Part shown: positions 43,778 to 50,885 of the stretch, one piece after another
Layout: each line of letters opens with the position of its first letter
Position numbering within the stretch: the stretch's first letter is position 1
DNA from: JAIBJN01 sp963775505
GTDB lineage: Bacteria; Actinomycetota; Thermoleophilia; Gaiellales; Gaiellaceae
Length of the DNA: 64,000 bases
Assembly (NCBI GenBank): GCA_963775505.1
Contig: CAVZIL010000007.1
Location: 1-64,000 of the forward strand
Reading direction: 5' to 3'
Translations under genes and position numbers: made by a program
The notes under the pieces: model-generated
Seen by the model: only the letters and a program-made list of their open reading frames with translations
Told to the model about the DNA's origin: nothing
Databases searched by the model: none

Positions 43778-44829
43778 GAGGCGATCGCCTCGCGGACTGG
43801 GGCGCCGACTGCGGTGAGGAGCGGTCGCGCCTTCACCCACGACTCCTCGATCTCGGCCTGCGGGTCGGAGTCCCAGACGATGCCGCCGCCGACCCAGAGG
43901 TGGATCTCGCCGTCCGCGACCGCAAAGGTACGGATCGTCAGCGCCAGGTCGAGGTCGCCGTTCGGGTGGATGCGCCCGAGTGCCCCCATCGAGGCTCCCC
44001 GGCCGACGGGCTCGAGGGCGGCGATGTGGTCGAGCGCGGAGATCTTGGGCGCCCCGGTGACCGACCCGCCGGGGAAGACGGCGCCCAGGAGCTCGGCCAG
44101 GCCGACGTCCGGGCGCAGCGTTCCCTCGACGGTCGTGACCATGTGGGTCACCCCGGCGAGCTCGCGCTCGGCCATCAGGTCGGGCCAGCGCACGGAGCCC
44201 GGCTCGCAGACGCGCGAGAGGTCGTTGCGCTCCAGGTCGACGATCATGACGTGCTCGGCCACGTCCTTCTCGGACTCGCGCAACTCGCCGTACATGCCGG
44301 CCGGCCGGGTTCCCTTGATCGGCTTCGTCCAGACGCGGTCGCCTCGGCGGGCGAGGAAGAGCTCGGGAGAGGCCGAGACGATCGCCCAGCCCTTGCCGGT
44401 CAGCGGACCGGGATGGAGCGGGCGCAGCGGCGCCAGGCACGGGGCGAGCGCCGCCGGATCGCCCTCGAACGGCGCGTGCAGATGCTGGACCAGGTTGACC
44501 TGGTAGACGTCGCCGCGGCCGATGGCCTCCTGGACGGCCTCGATCGCGGTCGCGTAGCCCTCGTCGTCCCAGGACCGGCGCCACTCGCCGATCGAGAACC
44601 CTCCCGGCGCGCTGGAAGGCTCGTCGGCGGGACGGATTCGCGCCGCCACGAGGGGCAGGCGGCAGGGCTCCGGCGGATCGGGCCAGGGCGCGCGGCGAAG
44701 GCCGCGCGAGAGTCCGTAGCCGAGGAAGACGTCGGCGGCGACGTCTCCTCGCGCGCCGAAGAACCCCGCGTCGGCGAGCCGGCTCTCGAGCTCCGCGAGA
44801 GGATCGTCGGCATTCCAGATCTCGATCAC
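43774..44829 (-). CDS. pabB: Aminodeoxychorismate synthase component I
   Basis: 351 residues from GTG 44829, set by TAGCGT 7 nt upstream. Chorismate-binding motifs are KPIKGTRPAG, DLERNDLSRVCEPGSV, FPGGSVTGAPKISALD and GGGIVWDSDPQAE. It aminates chorismate with ammonia from a glutaminase subunit. PIKGTRP is shared with anthranilate synthase, but the pabC neighbour supports PabB. The short N-terminal domain resembles PabB rather than TrpE. Confidence 0.85.
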   Translation of the reverse strand: MIEIWNADDPLAELESRLADAGFFGARGDVAADVFLGYGLSRGLRRAPWPDPPEPCRLPLVAARIRPADEPSSAPGGFSIGEWRRSWDDEGYATAIEAVQEAIGRGDVYQVNLVQHLHAPFEGDPAALAPCLAPLRPLHPGPLTGKGWAIVSASPELFLARRGDRVWTKPIKGTRPAGMYGELRESEKDVAEHVMIVDLERNDLSRVCEPGSVRWPDLMAERELAGVTHMVTTVEGTLRPDVGLAELLGAVFPGGSVTGAPKISALDHIAALEPVGRGASMGALGRIHPNGDLDLALTIRTFAVADGEIHLWVGGGIVWDSDPQAEIEESWVKARPLLTAVGAPVREAIAS

Positions 44830-44836
44830 GCGGGTA

Positions 44837-44842
44837 ACGCTA
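44837..44842 (-). promoter_or_regulatory. Leaderless -10 box, pabB operon
   Basis: TAGCGT on the minus strand, 7 nt before GTG 44829. Confidence 0.45.
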
Positions 44843-44928
44843 GCGCGCCTCGGTGGCCGGCCCGATAACTGCGTGCTCGCGATCCGGCAGGACAGCCTTG
44901 CCGGACGGGTGCTGCCCGCCCCCACGCC

Positions 44929-44934
44929 TAGAAT
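44929..44934 (+). promoter_or_regulatory. Leaderless -10 box, murI
   Basis: TAGAAT ends 7 nt before GTG 44942. Confidence 0.5.
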
Positions 44935-44941
44935 CGGGCGC

Positions 44942-45760
44942 GTGGACGCGAGGCCGATCGGGATCTTCGACTCGGGCGCCGGCGGGCTGACCGTCCTGCA
45001 CGAGTGCCTCGTCAGCCTCCCGCACGAGGATTTCGTCTACCTCGGCGACGGCGCTCGCTGCCCCTACGGCCCCCGCCCGCAGGACGAGATCCGGCGCTTC
45101 GCGCGGGAAATCGCGTCGTACCTCGAGGGCGAGGGCGTAAAGCTCATCGTCGCCGCCTGCAACGCGGCCACGTCGGCGGCTCTGCCGGCCCTGCAGGAGA
45201 CCTTGCGCGTGCCGATCGTCGGCGTCCTCGTCCCGGAGGCGCATGCCGCCGTGCAGGCCACGCGCAACCGGCGGATCGGCCTGCTAGCCACCGAGGCCAC
45301 GGTGGCGAGCGGCCGCTACGAGGAGATCGTCCACGCCCTCGACGCGGGCGCGCACGTGGTCTCGGTCGCGTGTCCGAGGCTCGTGCCCCTGATCGAGGCG
45401 GGGGTGGTCGGGGAGGAGCTCGATGCCGCCGTCCGCGAATACGCGGCGCCGCTCAAGGAGGCGGGCGTCGACACGGTCATCCTCGGCTGCACGCACTATC
45501 CAATGATCCGGCGCGTCTTCGAGCGGGCGTTCGGGCGCGGGACGACGCTCGTCTTCTCGGCCGACGAGACCGCGCGCGAGGTGGCGGAGACGCTGGCGCG
45601 GAAGGGCGTCGAGAACGACCCGGGTCGAGCGGGCGAGATCCGCTTTCTGACCACGGGCTCGCCCGACGAGTTCCGCACGCTCGGGGAGCGCTTCCTCCAG
45701 CTGCCGATCCCGCGCGTCGAGCAGGTCACCGTCCGCGAGCTCGAGCTCGCCTCGGCGTGA
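44942..45760 (+). CDS. murI: Glutamate racemase
   Basis: 272 residues. IGIFDSGAGGLTVLHE, VAACNAATSAALPAL (first catalytic Cys) and TVILGCTHYPMI (second Cys, His) give the two-base mechanism that makes D-glutamate for peptidoglycan. The order murI, rph, rdgB is a common actinobacterial cluster; here mgtC is inserted before rdgB. The start GTG 44942 is leaderless. Confidence 0.95.
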   Translation: MDARPIGIFDSGAGGLTVLHECLVSLPHEDFVYLGDGARCPYGPRPQDEIRRFAREIASYLEGEGVKLIVAACNAATSAALPALQETLRVPIVGVLVPEAHAAVQATRNRRIGLLATEATVASGRYEEIVHALDAGAHVVSVACPRLVPLIEAGVVGEELDAAVREYAAPLKEAGVDTVILGCTHYPMIRRVFERAFGRGTTLVFSADETAREVAETLARKGVENDPGRAGEIRFLTTGSPDEFRTLGERFLQLPIPRVEQVTVRELELASA

Positions 45761-45795
45761 CCTCCCCGGGCCGCCGCAACCCCCTTCAGTCTCCA

Positions 45796-45852
45796 GGGGC
45801 ACCCCGTCCCACCACCCGCTTTCGAGCGTACAGCCGAAAGGCGCACGGGTGG
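45796..45852 (+). repeat. Double-hairpin dispersed repeat, copy 1
   Basis: The first 32 nt match 59749-59780 at 31 positions. A short hairpin just upstream (CCCC, 45781-45784, with GGGG, 45796-45799) is followed by CACCCCG and a second imperfect hairpin, CCACCCGC-TTTCG with CGAAAG-GC-GCAC-GGGTGG, whose loop differs between copies. It lies 35 nt after the murI stop and before rph. The 120-nt gap holds nothing else. Confidence 0.7.
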
Positions 45853-45881
45853 CGCGCGGACTGTGTCGGAAGCGTGCCGGA

Positions 45882-46577
45882 ATGAGCAGAGAGGGTCGCC
45901 GGCCCGACGAGCTTCGCCCGGTCGAGATCGTCACCGGGTTCGTTGAGCAGGCGACCGGGTCGGCGCTCATCTCCTTCGGCGCCACGCGCGTCCTCTGCAC
46001 CGCCAGCGTCGAGGAGGGCGTGCCGCGCTGGCTCCTCGGCACGGGTCGCGGCTGGCTGACGGCCGAGTACGGGATGCTCCCTGCATCCACCGGGCAGCGC
46101 ACGCAGCGCGAGGCCAGCGCCGGTAAGCAGAAGGGGCGCACGGTCGAGATCCAGCGGCTTCTCGGCCGCTCCCTGCGCGCGGTCTACGACCTGGAGGCGC
46201 TCGGCGAGCACACGGTCTGGATCGACTGCGACGTCCTCCAGGCCGACGGGGGCACCCGCACCGCCGCGATCTCGGGCGCGTGGGTCGCGCTGACGCTCGC
46301 CGCCCGGCGCGCCGGGCTGCCCGAGCCGGGCGACCTCGTCGGCGCCGTCTCCGTCGGGATCGTCGACGGCGAGGCGCTCCTCGACCTCGACTACACCGAG
46401 GACTCCGCGGCCGACGTGGACATGAACGTCGTCCTGACCGGCGACGGACGGTTGATCGAGGTGCAGGCGACGGCTGAGCGAGTGCCGTTCAGCCGGGAGG
46501 AGCTCGACGCGCTCGTCGATCTCGCAGCGGGCGGCATCCGCGAGATCGGCACGAGGCAGCGGGAGGCGGTCGCGTGA
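45882..46577 (+). CDS. rph: Ribonuclease PH
   Basis: 231 residues from ATG 45882. EIVTGFVEQATGSALISFGA, EYGMLPASTGQR and AISGAWVALTLAARRAGLPE follow the family, with the phosphate-binding Arg residues near GQRTQREAS. It trims tRNA 3' ends by phosphorolysis. GTG of mgtC overlaps its stop, so the two are coupled. Confidence 0.95.
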   Translation: MSREGRRPDELRPVEIVTGFVEQATGSALISFGATRVLCTASVEEGVPRWLLGTGRGWLTAEYGMLPASTGQRTQREASAGKQKGRTVEIQRLLGRSLRAVYDLEALGEHTVWIDCDVLQADGGTRTAAISGAWVALTLAARRAGLPEPGDLVGAVSVGIVDGEALLDLDYTEDSAADVDMNVVLTGDGRLIEVQATAERVPFSREELDALVDLAAGGIREIGTRQREAVA

Positions 46578-47263
46578 TCCCGGAGCTGGAGTGGTGGGAC
46601 GTCCTGGTCAGGCTCGTCGTCGCGGCGGGCCTGACGGGCGCGATCGGGCTCGAGCGGGAGCTGCGCGAGCGGGCGGCCGGCCTGCGCACGCACATGCTCG
46701 TCGGCGTCGGCGCGGCGCTCTTCACGCTCGTCTCCGCGTACGGCTGGAGCGACTTCGGCTTCTCGACGGCTTCCGGCGTCGTCTTCGATCCGACCCGGAT
46801 CGCTGCCCAGATCGTGACGGGCATCGGCTTCCTGGGGGCGGGCGCGATCATCAGGCAGGGCCTCGCCGTGCGCGGGCTCACGACCGCGGCCAGCCTCTGG
46901 ATCGTCGCCGCGATCGGGATGGCGGTGGGCGCCGGCTACTACTCCGCGGCGCTGATCGCCACCGGCATCGTGCTCCTCGGGCTGGGGCCCTTCCGCTGGC
47001 TGGAGGGCGCCACGACCCTGGGGCGCTTCCGCCGGGCCGGCCGCGAGCTGGAGGTCGATCTCACCCCCGAGCACACGATCGCCGAGCCGCTCGCGGTGAT
47101 CGACGAGCGACGCGTCCGGGTGAGCCGGGTGCAGTTCGAGGACGTGCGCGATCGGCGCCGGCTCCGCATCGAGCTCGACGTGCCGCTCGGACCGGCCGAG
47201 GAGCGGCTCGTCGAGGACCTCGCGGCCCTGGACGGTGTCCTCGCCGTGCGCTGGACCGAGTGA
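46574..47263 (+). CDS. MgtC/SapB family membrane protein
   Basis: 229 residues: four N-terminal helices with GLTGAIGLERELRERAAGLR, GIGFLGAGAIIRQGLAVRGL and TTAASLWIVAAIGMAVGAGY, then a soluble C-terminal ACT-like domain. MgtC proteins aid growth at low Mg2+ and modulate ATP synthase or membrane potential. GTG 46574 overlaps rph. Confidence 0.85.
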   Translation: MIPELEWWDVLVRLVVAAGLTGAIGLERELRERAAGLRTHMLVGVGAALFTLVSAYGWSDFGFSTASGVVFDPTRIAAQIVTGIGFLGAGAIIRQGLAVRGLTTAASLWIVAAIGMAVGAGYYSAALIATGIVLLGLGPFRWLEGATTLGRFRRAGRELEVDLTPEHTIAEPLAVIDERRVRVSRVQFEDVRDRRRLRIELDVPLGPAEERLVEDLAALDGVLAVRWTE

Positions 47264-47264
47264 T

Positions 47265-47284
47265 CAGTGCCTGGAGGGGCACTG
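47265..47284 (+). promoter_or_regulatory. Hairpin over the rdgB initiation region
   Basis: CAGTGCC (47265-47271) pairs perfectly with GGCACTG (47278-47284), loop 6 nt. The purine run GGAGGGG (47273-47279), the only Shine-Dalgarno-like sequence, is inside it, as is GTG 47267. Confidence 0.5.
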
Positions 47285-47875
47285 TTAAAGGCGACCTTCG
47301 TCTCGAAGAACAGGCACAAGGCGCGCGAGCTCGGCGTGCTCCTCCCCGGCTGGGAGATCGAGCCGATCGACGTGGACGAGCTACCCGAGGAGGTGGGGGA
47401 CACCTTCTACGCGAACGCGCGCGCGAAGGCGGTCTTCGGCCGTGCGCACGCTCCGCCGGACCGCTGGATGCTCGGCGAGGACTCCGGGCTCGAGGTCGAC
47501 GGTCTCGGCGGGCGGCCCGGCATCCACTCGGCCCGCTTCGCAAGACCGGGCGCGACTGACGAGGAGAACGTGGCGAAGCTCCTCGAGGAGCTGGCCCCGG
47601 TAACCGGGAGCGGCCGCCGGGCGCGCTACGTCTCCGAGCTGGTCGCGCTGTCTCCCGACCACGAGGAGCTTCGGGCCAGCGGAACGCTCGAGGGCGTGAT
47701 CGCAACGGAGCGCCGCGGCTCGGAGGGCTTCGGCTACGACCCCGTGTTCGTGCCGGACGGGGAACGCCGCACCGTCGCCGAGCTCGGGAACGGGTGGAAG
47801 GCGGCCCACAGCCATCGCGCCGCTGCCGCGAGGCAGCTGCTCGAGGCAGTAGGCATCGGCGCTCCGGAGCTGTAG
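47267..47875 (+). CDS. rdgB: XTP/dITP diphosphatase (HAM1/RdgB)
   Basis: About 197-202 residues. FVSKNRHKARELG, GEDSGLEVDGLGG, and GSEGFGYDPVFVPDGE carry the substrate- and Mg2+-binding residues. It removes non-canonical purine triphosphates such as ITP and XTP. The start is uncertain: GTG 47267 is standard but lies in the hairpin; family length suggests initiation near 47282-47285, where only CTG or TTA exist. Confidence 0.9.
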   Translation: MPGGALLKATFVSKNRHKARELGVLLPGWEIEPIDVDELPEEVGDTFYANARAKAVFGRAHAPPDRWMLGEDSGLEVDGLGGRPGIHSARFARPGATDEENVAKLLEELAPVTGSGRRARYVSELVALSPDHEELRASGTLEGVIATERRGSEGFGYDPVFVPDGERRTVAELGNGWKAAHSHRAAAARQLLEAVGIGAPEL

Positions 47876-47878
47876 ATT
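47873..47878 (+). promoter_or_regulatory. Leaderless -10 box, second cNMP-binding gene
   Basis: TAGATT, overlapping the rdgB stop, ends 6 nt before ATG 47885. Confidence 0.45.
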
Positions 47879-47884
47879 CCGCAC

Positions 47885-48310
47885 ATGCAGCTCTTCTCGC
47901 ACGACGACAAGGCGACCGCGCTCGGTCGCACACCGCTCTTCAAGGACCTCTCCAGGGCCGAGCTGGTGGAGCTGGCGAAGGTGACGGAGGACCTCGAGTT
48001 CGACGAGGGCAAGGTGCTCGCGCGCGAAGGGGAGATCGGCTACGAGTTCTTCGTCATCGTGGACGGAGAGGTCGCGGTCTCGAAGGACGGCCGGGAGATC
48101 CGCACGCTCTCACCGGGCGACTTCTTCGGCGAGATCGCGCTGATCTGGGACTCCCCGCGGCGGACCGCGACCGTGACGGCGACGACCCCGATCCGCTTCT
48201 TCGTCCTCACGCGCCAGGCCTTCCGCAGCCTCATCGCGCACCACCCCGACATCGAGGCGAAGGTGCTCGCGGCGCTCGAGGAGCGCGTGCTCGAGACCGG
48301 CGAGGCCTAG
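47885..48310 (+). CDS. Single-domain cyclic-nucleotide-binding protein
   Basis: 141 residues forming one cNMP beta-roll: FFVIVDGEVAVSKDGREIRT, then the cassette GDFFGEIALIWDSPRRTATV with Glu and Arg in place, and a C-terminal helix. Like the paralogue at 10962-11375 it has no output domain, so it may act by binding a partner. It follows rdgB by 9 nt but has its own start-proximal box. Confidence 0.8.
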   Translation: MQLFSHDDKATALGRTPLFKDLSRAELVELAKVTEDLEFDEGKVLAREGEIGYEFFVIVDGEVAVSKDGREIRTLSPGDFFGEIALIWDSPRRTATVTATTPIRFFVLTRQAFRSLIAHHPDIEAKVLAALEERVLETGEA

Positions 48311-48314
48311 CCTC

Positions 48315-49160
48315 CTAGAGCACCGACCTCGCGGCGGCCCGCCCCCGGCTGAGCCACCAGTTCACCTCGGCCCCGAGCACGAGGATGTTCGCCATCACGT
48401 AGAGCCAGACGAGGAGCAGCACCAGCCCGCCGTAGGCCTGCAGCGCGACCAGCTCGCCCGACAGGCGCACGAACGTCGGGAGGATCTGGAAGCTCGCCTG
48501 CAGGAGAACGGACGCGACGAGCGCGCCCGGAAGAGTCTCGCGCCAGCCCAGCGGCGTGTTCGTCAGGAGCCGGTAGAGGCTCCAGGTGAATCCCACGAGG
48601 AGCAGCGTCGAGACGACGAGGGCGTAGACGTAGGAGAGCACGCCCTCGGCGACCCCGGCGCGGCTCGCGAGCTCGACCCCGACCGAGGAGATCACGAGCG
48701 CGAGGAAGAGCACGACGAGCGATGCCGCCGTGAGGAGGAGCACCAGGGTCTTCTGCCGGATGAACGGCCGGTTGGGCAGGCCGTAGACGATGTTGAAGGC
48801 GGACTCGAGGACGCTGAAGAACCCGAGCGCCGCCCAGAGCAGGGCCACCCCGCCGATGACGGAGAGCTCCGTCGCCTGCTCCTGGATCTCTGTGACGGCG
48901 TCGAGGATGTTCTCCACCGAGCCTTCCGGGAACGTCCGCCGGATCTCCTCGATCAGGTAGCTCGACTCGTCCTGCTCGCCGAGGAACGCGAGCAGCGAGA
49001 GCGCGAGGAAGAGGAGCGGGACGAACGCGAGGATGGCGAAGTAGGCGATCATCGCCGCGAGGTGCGTGCCCCGGTCGGCGAGGTACTTGCTGACGATCGG
49101 GTGCACGGCGAGGGAGTCTAAGAGCGGCTGAGGCTGTGATGGCCCGGCATGGCTCTTCAC
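48315..49160 (-). CDS. YihY/BrkB family membrane protein
   Basis: About 281 residues from GTG 49160; GTG 49106 is an alternative. ADRGTHLAAMIAYFAILAFV is the family N-terminus; later NTPLGWRETLPGALVASVLL and AYGGLVLLLVWLYVMANILV complete six helices. The role of these proteins is unsettled. It is paralogous to 29592-30380. A longer upstream reading is antisense shadow of the roadblock gene. Confidence 0.8.
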   Translation of the reverse strand: MKSHAGPSQPQPLLDSLAVHPIVSKYLADRGTHLAAMIAYFAILAFVPLLFLALSLLAFLGEQDESSYLIEEIRRTFPEGSVENILDAVTEIQEQATELSVIGGVALLWAALGFFSVLESAFNIVYGLPNRPFIRQKTLVLLLTAASLVVLFLALVISSVGVELASRAGVAEGVLSYVYALVVSTLLLVGFTWSLYRLLTNTPLGWRETLPGALVASVLLQASFQILPTFVRLSGELVALQAYGGLVLLLVWLYVMANILVLGAEVNWWLSRGRAAARSVL

Positions 49161-49244
49161 TGTGTCAGGCGCTCTTGGGAGTGCGCCCTGTCGACCAAGG
49201 TTCGTTCGAGTTACGGCTCGGACGGGGTGTGTAGGTTTGCCGCC

Positions 49245-49655
49245 GTGGATGCCGCGAAGGCGCTGGCCGACATCGTCGAGATCTCGTCCCAGATCGAGGT
49301 AGCCGTGCTCGCGGGCGGCGAGGGCGACGTTCTCGCGTCGACGCTCGCCGACGATGCCCGAGCCGCTGCGATCGCCGAGGATGCCCGCGCGCTTCTCGAG
49401 GACGCCGCCGGCCCGGCGGGCGAGCCGACGGAGATCCAGGTCTCGTTCCACGAGGGCTGCGTCTTCGTCGTGACCGACGGCGAGCGGCTCGTGGCCGCCG
49501 TCACGGGGCGGGACCCCACAGCCGGCCTCGTCCGCTACGACCTGAAGACCTGTCTGCGGCAGAGCGGCGACGAGCAGCCCGCGAAGAAGGCGGTCTCCGG
49601 CGCCCGCCGCAAGCGGAAGAAGGAAGACGAGGCGGAGGCGGCCGGTGAAGCGTAG
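49245..49655 (+). CDS. Roadblock/LC7-like domain protein
   Basis: 136 residues from GTG 49245. ALADIVEISSQIEVAVLAGG, SFHEGCVFVVTDGERLVAAV and the alpha-beta order match the roadblock/longin-like fold used by MglB-type GTPase partners. The last 35 residues are charged (GARRKRKKEDEAEAAGEA). No small GTPase is near. Its end overlaps the next gene by 11 bp. Confidence 0.65.
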   Translation: MDAAKALADIVEISSQIEVAVLAGGEGDVLASTLADDARAAAIAEDARALLEDAAGPAGEPTEIQVSFHEGCVFVVTDGERLVAAVTGRDPTAGLVRYDLKTCLRQSGDEQPAKKAVSGARRKRKKEDEAEAAGEA

Positions 49656-49848
49656 GCTCGCGACAGTCCTCGTCGCCGTCGGCTCGCTCGTCGGCGCGGC
49701 AGCGCTCTGGCGGCGGCGTCTCGGCTCCAAGGACCGCGTCGACGTCTTCTTCGCCGACGGGTCGATGGTGAGCTTCGCCGATGGGACCGAGGAGGCGGGA
49801 CGGCTCTTCCCGGCCGCGCGCCGGATCCTCGCGCAGGCCCGAAGCTGA
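49645..49848 (+). CDS. Small membrane-anchored hypothetical protein
   Basis: 67 residues, GTG 49645: one N-terminal membrane helix (LATVLVAVGSLVGAAALW), then VDVFFADGSMVSFADGTEEA. No family recognised. It is coupled to the roadblock gene by overlap and ends at the base where the pyrE leader hairpin begins. Confidence 0.55.
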   Translation: MKRRLATVLVAVGSLVGAAALWRRRLGSKDRVDVFFADGSMVSFADGTEEAGRLFPAARRILAQARS

Positions 49849-49868
49849 GAGTCCCTGTCAGGGGCTCT
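49848..49868 (+). promoter_or_regulatory. Hairpin in the pyrE leader
   Basis: AGAGTCCCT (49848-49856) pairs with AGGGGCTCT (49860-49868), nine pairs with one G.U, loop GTC. The GAGG ribosome-binding sequence starts at 49869, directly after the stem, and the pyrE ATG is at 49877. Confidence 0.5.
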
Positions 49869-49876
49869 GAGGTTCC

Positions 49877-50407
49877 ATGACCGACGCGGAGCTCGCCCGG
49901 GCGATCCGCGAGCACGCGTATCTGGAGGGCGATTTCGTGCTCCGGTCGGGGAAGCGCTCCCGCTACTACCTGGACAAGTACCGCTTCGAGACGCGGCCCG
50001 ACATCCTCGCCGCGCTCGGGGAGCGGCTCGCCGCGCGCATTCGAGAGGTCGCGCCCGGGGCGACGCGCATCGCCGGCCCCGAGCTCGGCGCGATCGCGCT
50101 CGCTGCGGCGGCGTCGCTCGCCTCCGGCCTCCCCTTCCTGCTCGTCCGCAAGGAGGCGAAGGCCTACGGCACCGGGAACCGGCTCGAAGGCGACTTCGCC
50201 GCGGGGGAGGAGGTCTGCCTCGTGGAGGACGTCGTCACCTCCGGCGGCGCCGCTCTCGACGCGGTGGACGCTCTCCGTGCGGCTGGACTCGAGTGCCGTG
50301 CCGCGATCTGCGTGGTCGACCGCGAGGAGGGCGGCGCCGACGCTCTCGCGCTCAAGGCGGTGAGGTTGCACCCGCTTTTCCGCGCGCCCGACATCCAAAA
50401 CGCATAG
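49877..50407 (+). CDS. pyrE: Orotate phosphoribosyltransferase
   Basis: 176 residues. The PRPP motif VCLVEDVVTSGGAALDAV and the loop FLLVRKEAKAYGTGNRLEGD are intact, with SGKRSRYYLDKYRFETRP near the N-terminus. It joins orotate to PRPP to give OMP, the substrate of the PyrF encoded 2.2 kb downstream. The start ATG 49877 follows a 9-bp leader hairpin. Confidence 0.95.
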   Translation: MTDAELARAIREHAYLEGDFVLRSGKRSRYYLDKYRFETRPDILAALGERLAARIREVAPGATRIAGPELGAIALAAAASLASGLPFLLVRKEAKAYGTGNRLEGDFAAGEEVCLVEDVVTSGGAALDAVDALRAAGLECRAAICVVDREEGGADALALKAVRLHPLFRAPDIQNA

Positions 50408-50430
50408 AAAAACCCCGCAAACCCGCATGG

Positions 50431-50460
50431 TTGCTTGCTATCAGGGGACTCTGTTAGGGT
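50431..50460 (+). promoter_or_regulatory. Candidate promoter for HU
   Basis: TTGCTT (50431-50436) and TAGGGT (50455-50460) are 18 nt apart, 46 nt before the HU start, leaving a leader with the strong site GGAAGGAGAGG. Confidence 0.5.
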
Positions 50461-50506
50461 GTCGCCGGTTCCCCTAGTCACCGTAAATGGACGGAAGGAG
50501 AGGGCA

Positions 50507-50782
50507 GTGACGAAGGCCGAGTTCATCGACAGCGTGGCCGACGAGAGCGGTCTCACCAAGCGGGATGCTGCTGCGGCGGTCGACGCGTTCCTCCACTGCA
50601 TCACCGAAGCCCTCAAGCGTGGCGACGCGGTGTCGTTCACGGGCTTCGGGAAGTTCTCCGCACAGCAGCGCGCCGCGCGGCAGGGCGTCAACCCGCGGAC
50701 CGGCGAGCGCGTGCAGATCCCGGCGGCAACAGTGCCCAAGTTCTCCGCCGGCAGCCAGCTCAAGGCTGCACTCCGCCGCTAG
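50507..50782 (+). CDS. hup: HU-family DNA-binding protein
   Basis: 91 residues from GTG 50507 with GGAAGGAG upstream. TKAEFIDSVADESGLTKRDA, FTGFGKFSAQQRAARQGVNP and RTGERVQIPAATVPKFSAGS cover the whole HU/IHF fold including the DNA-bending arm. No Lys-rich C-terminal tail of the mycobacterial kind is present. A good hairpin terminator follows at 50811. Confidence 0.95.
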   Translation: MTKAEFIDSVADESGLTKRDAAAAVDAFLHCITEALKRGDAVSFTGFGKFSAQQRAARQGVNPRTGERVQIPAATVPKFSAGSQLKAALRR

Positions 50783-50810
50783 GCCCTCTCCCTCAGCGGA
50801 CGTTGGCAAC

Positions 50811-50832
50811 GGGGGTCGCGCGAGCGGCCCCC
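50811..50832 (+). terminator. Hairpin terminator after HU
   Basis: GGGGGTCGC (50811-50819) pairs with GCGGCCCCC (50824-50832), nine pairs with one G.U, loop GCGA. Confidence 0.65.
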
Positions 50833-50855
50833 GAAGCGTTCGCGCCTCTGGTTCA

Positions 50856-50869
50856 CGAACATACGTTCG
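50856..50869 (+). promoter_or_regulatory. LexA (SOS) operator
   Basis: CGAACATACGTTCG is a perfect 14-bp palindrome around ATAC/GTAT type centre and matches the Gram-positive SOS consensus CGAACRNRYGTTYG. It sits 2 nt upstream of the TATCGT -10 box and 16 nt before the start of the nuclease gene, an ideal repressor position. Confidence 0.85.
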
Positions 50870-50871
50870 TG

Positions 50872-50877
50872 TATCGT
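50872..50877 (+). promoter_or_regulatory. Leaderless -10 box, SOS nuclease
   Basis: TATCGT ends 8 nt before GTG 50886 and touches the LexA box. Confidence 0.5.
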
Positions 50878-50885
50878 ACTCAAGC

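Noticed and set aside
49848..49868. A definite PyrR-binding attenuator
   Set aside because: The loop does not match the known PyrR consensus; kept only as a hairpin of unknown role.
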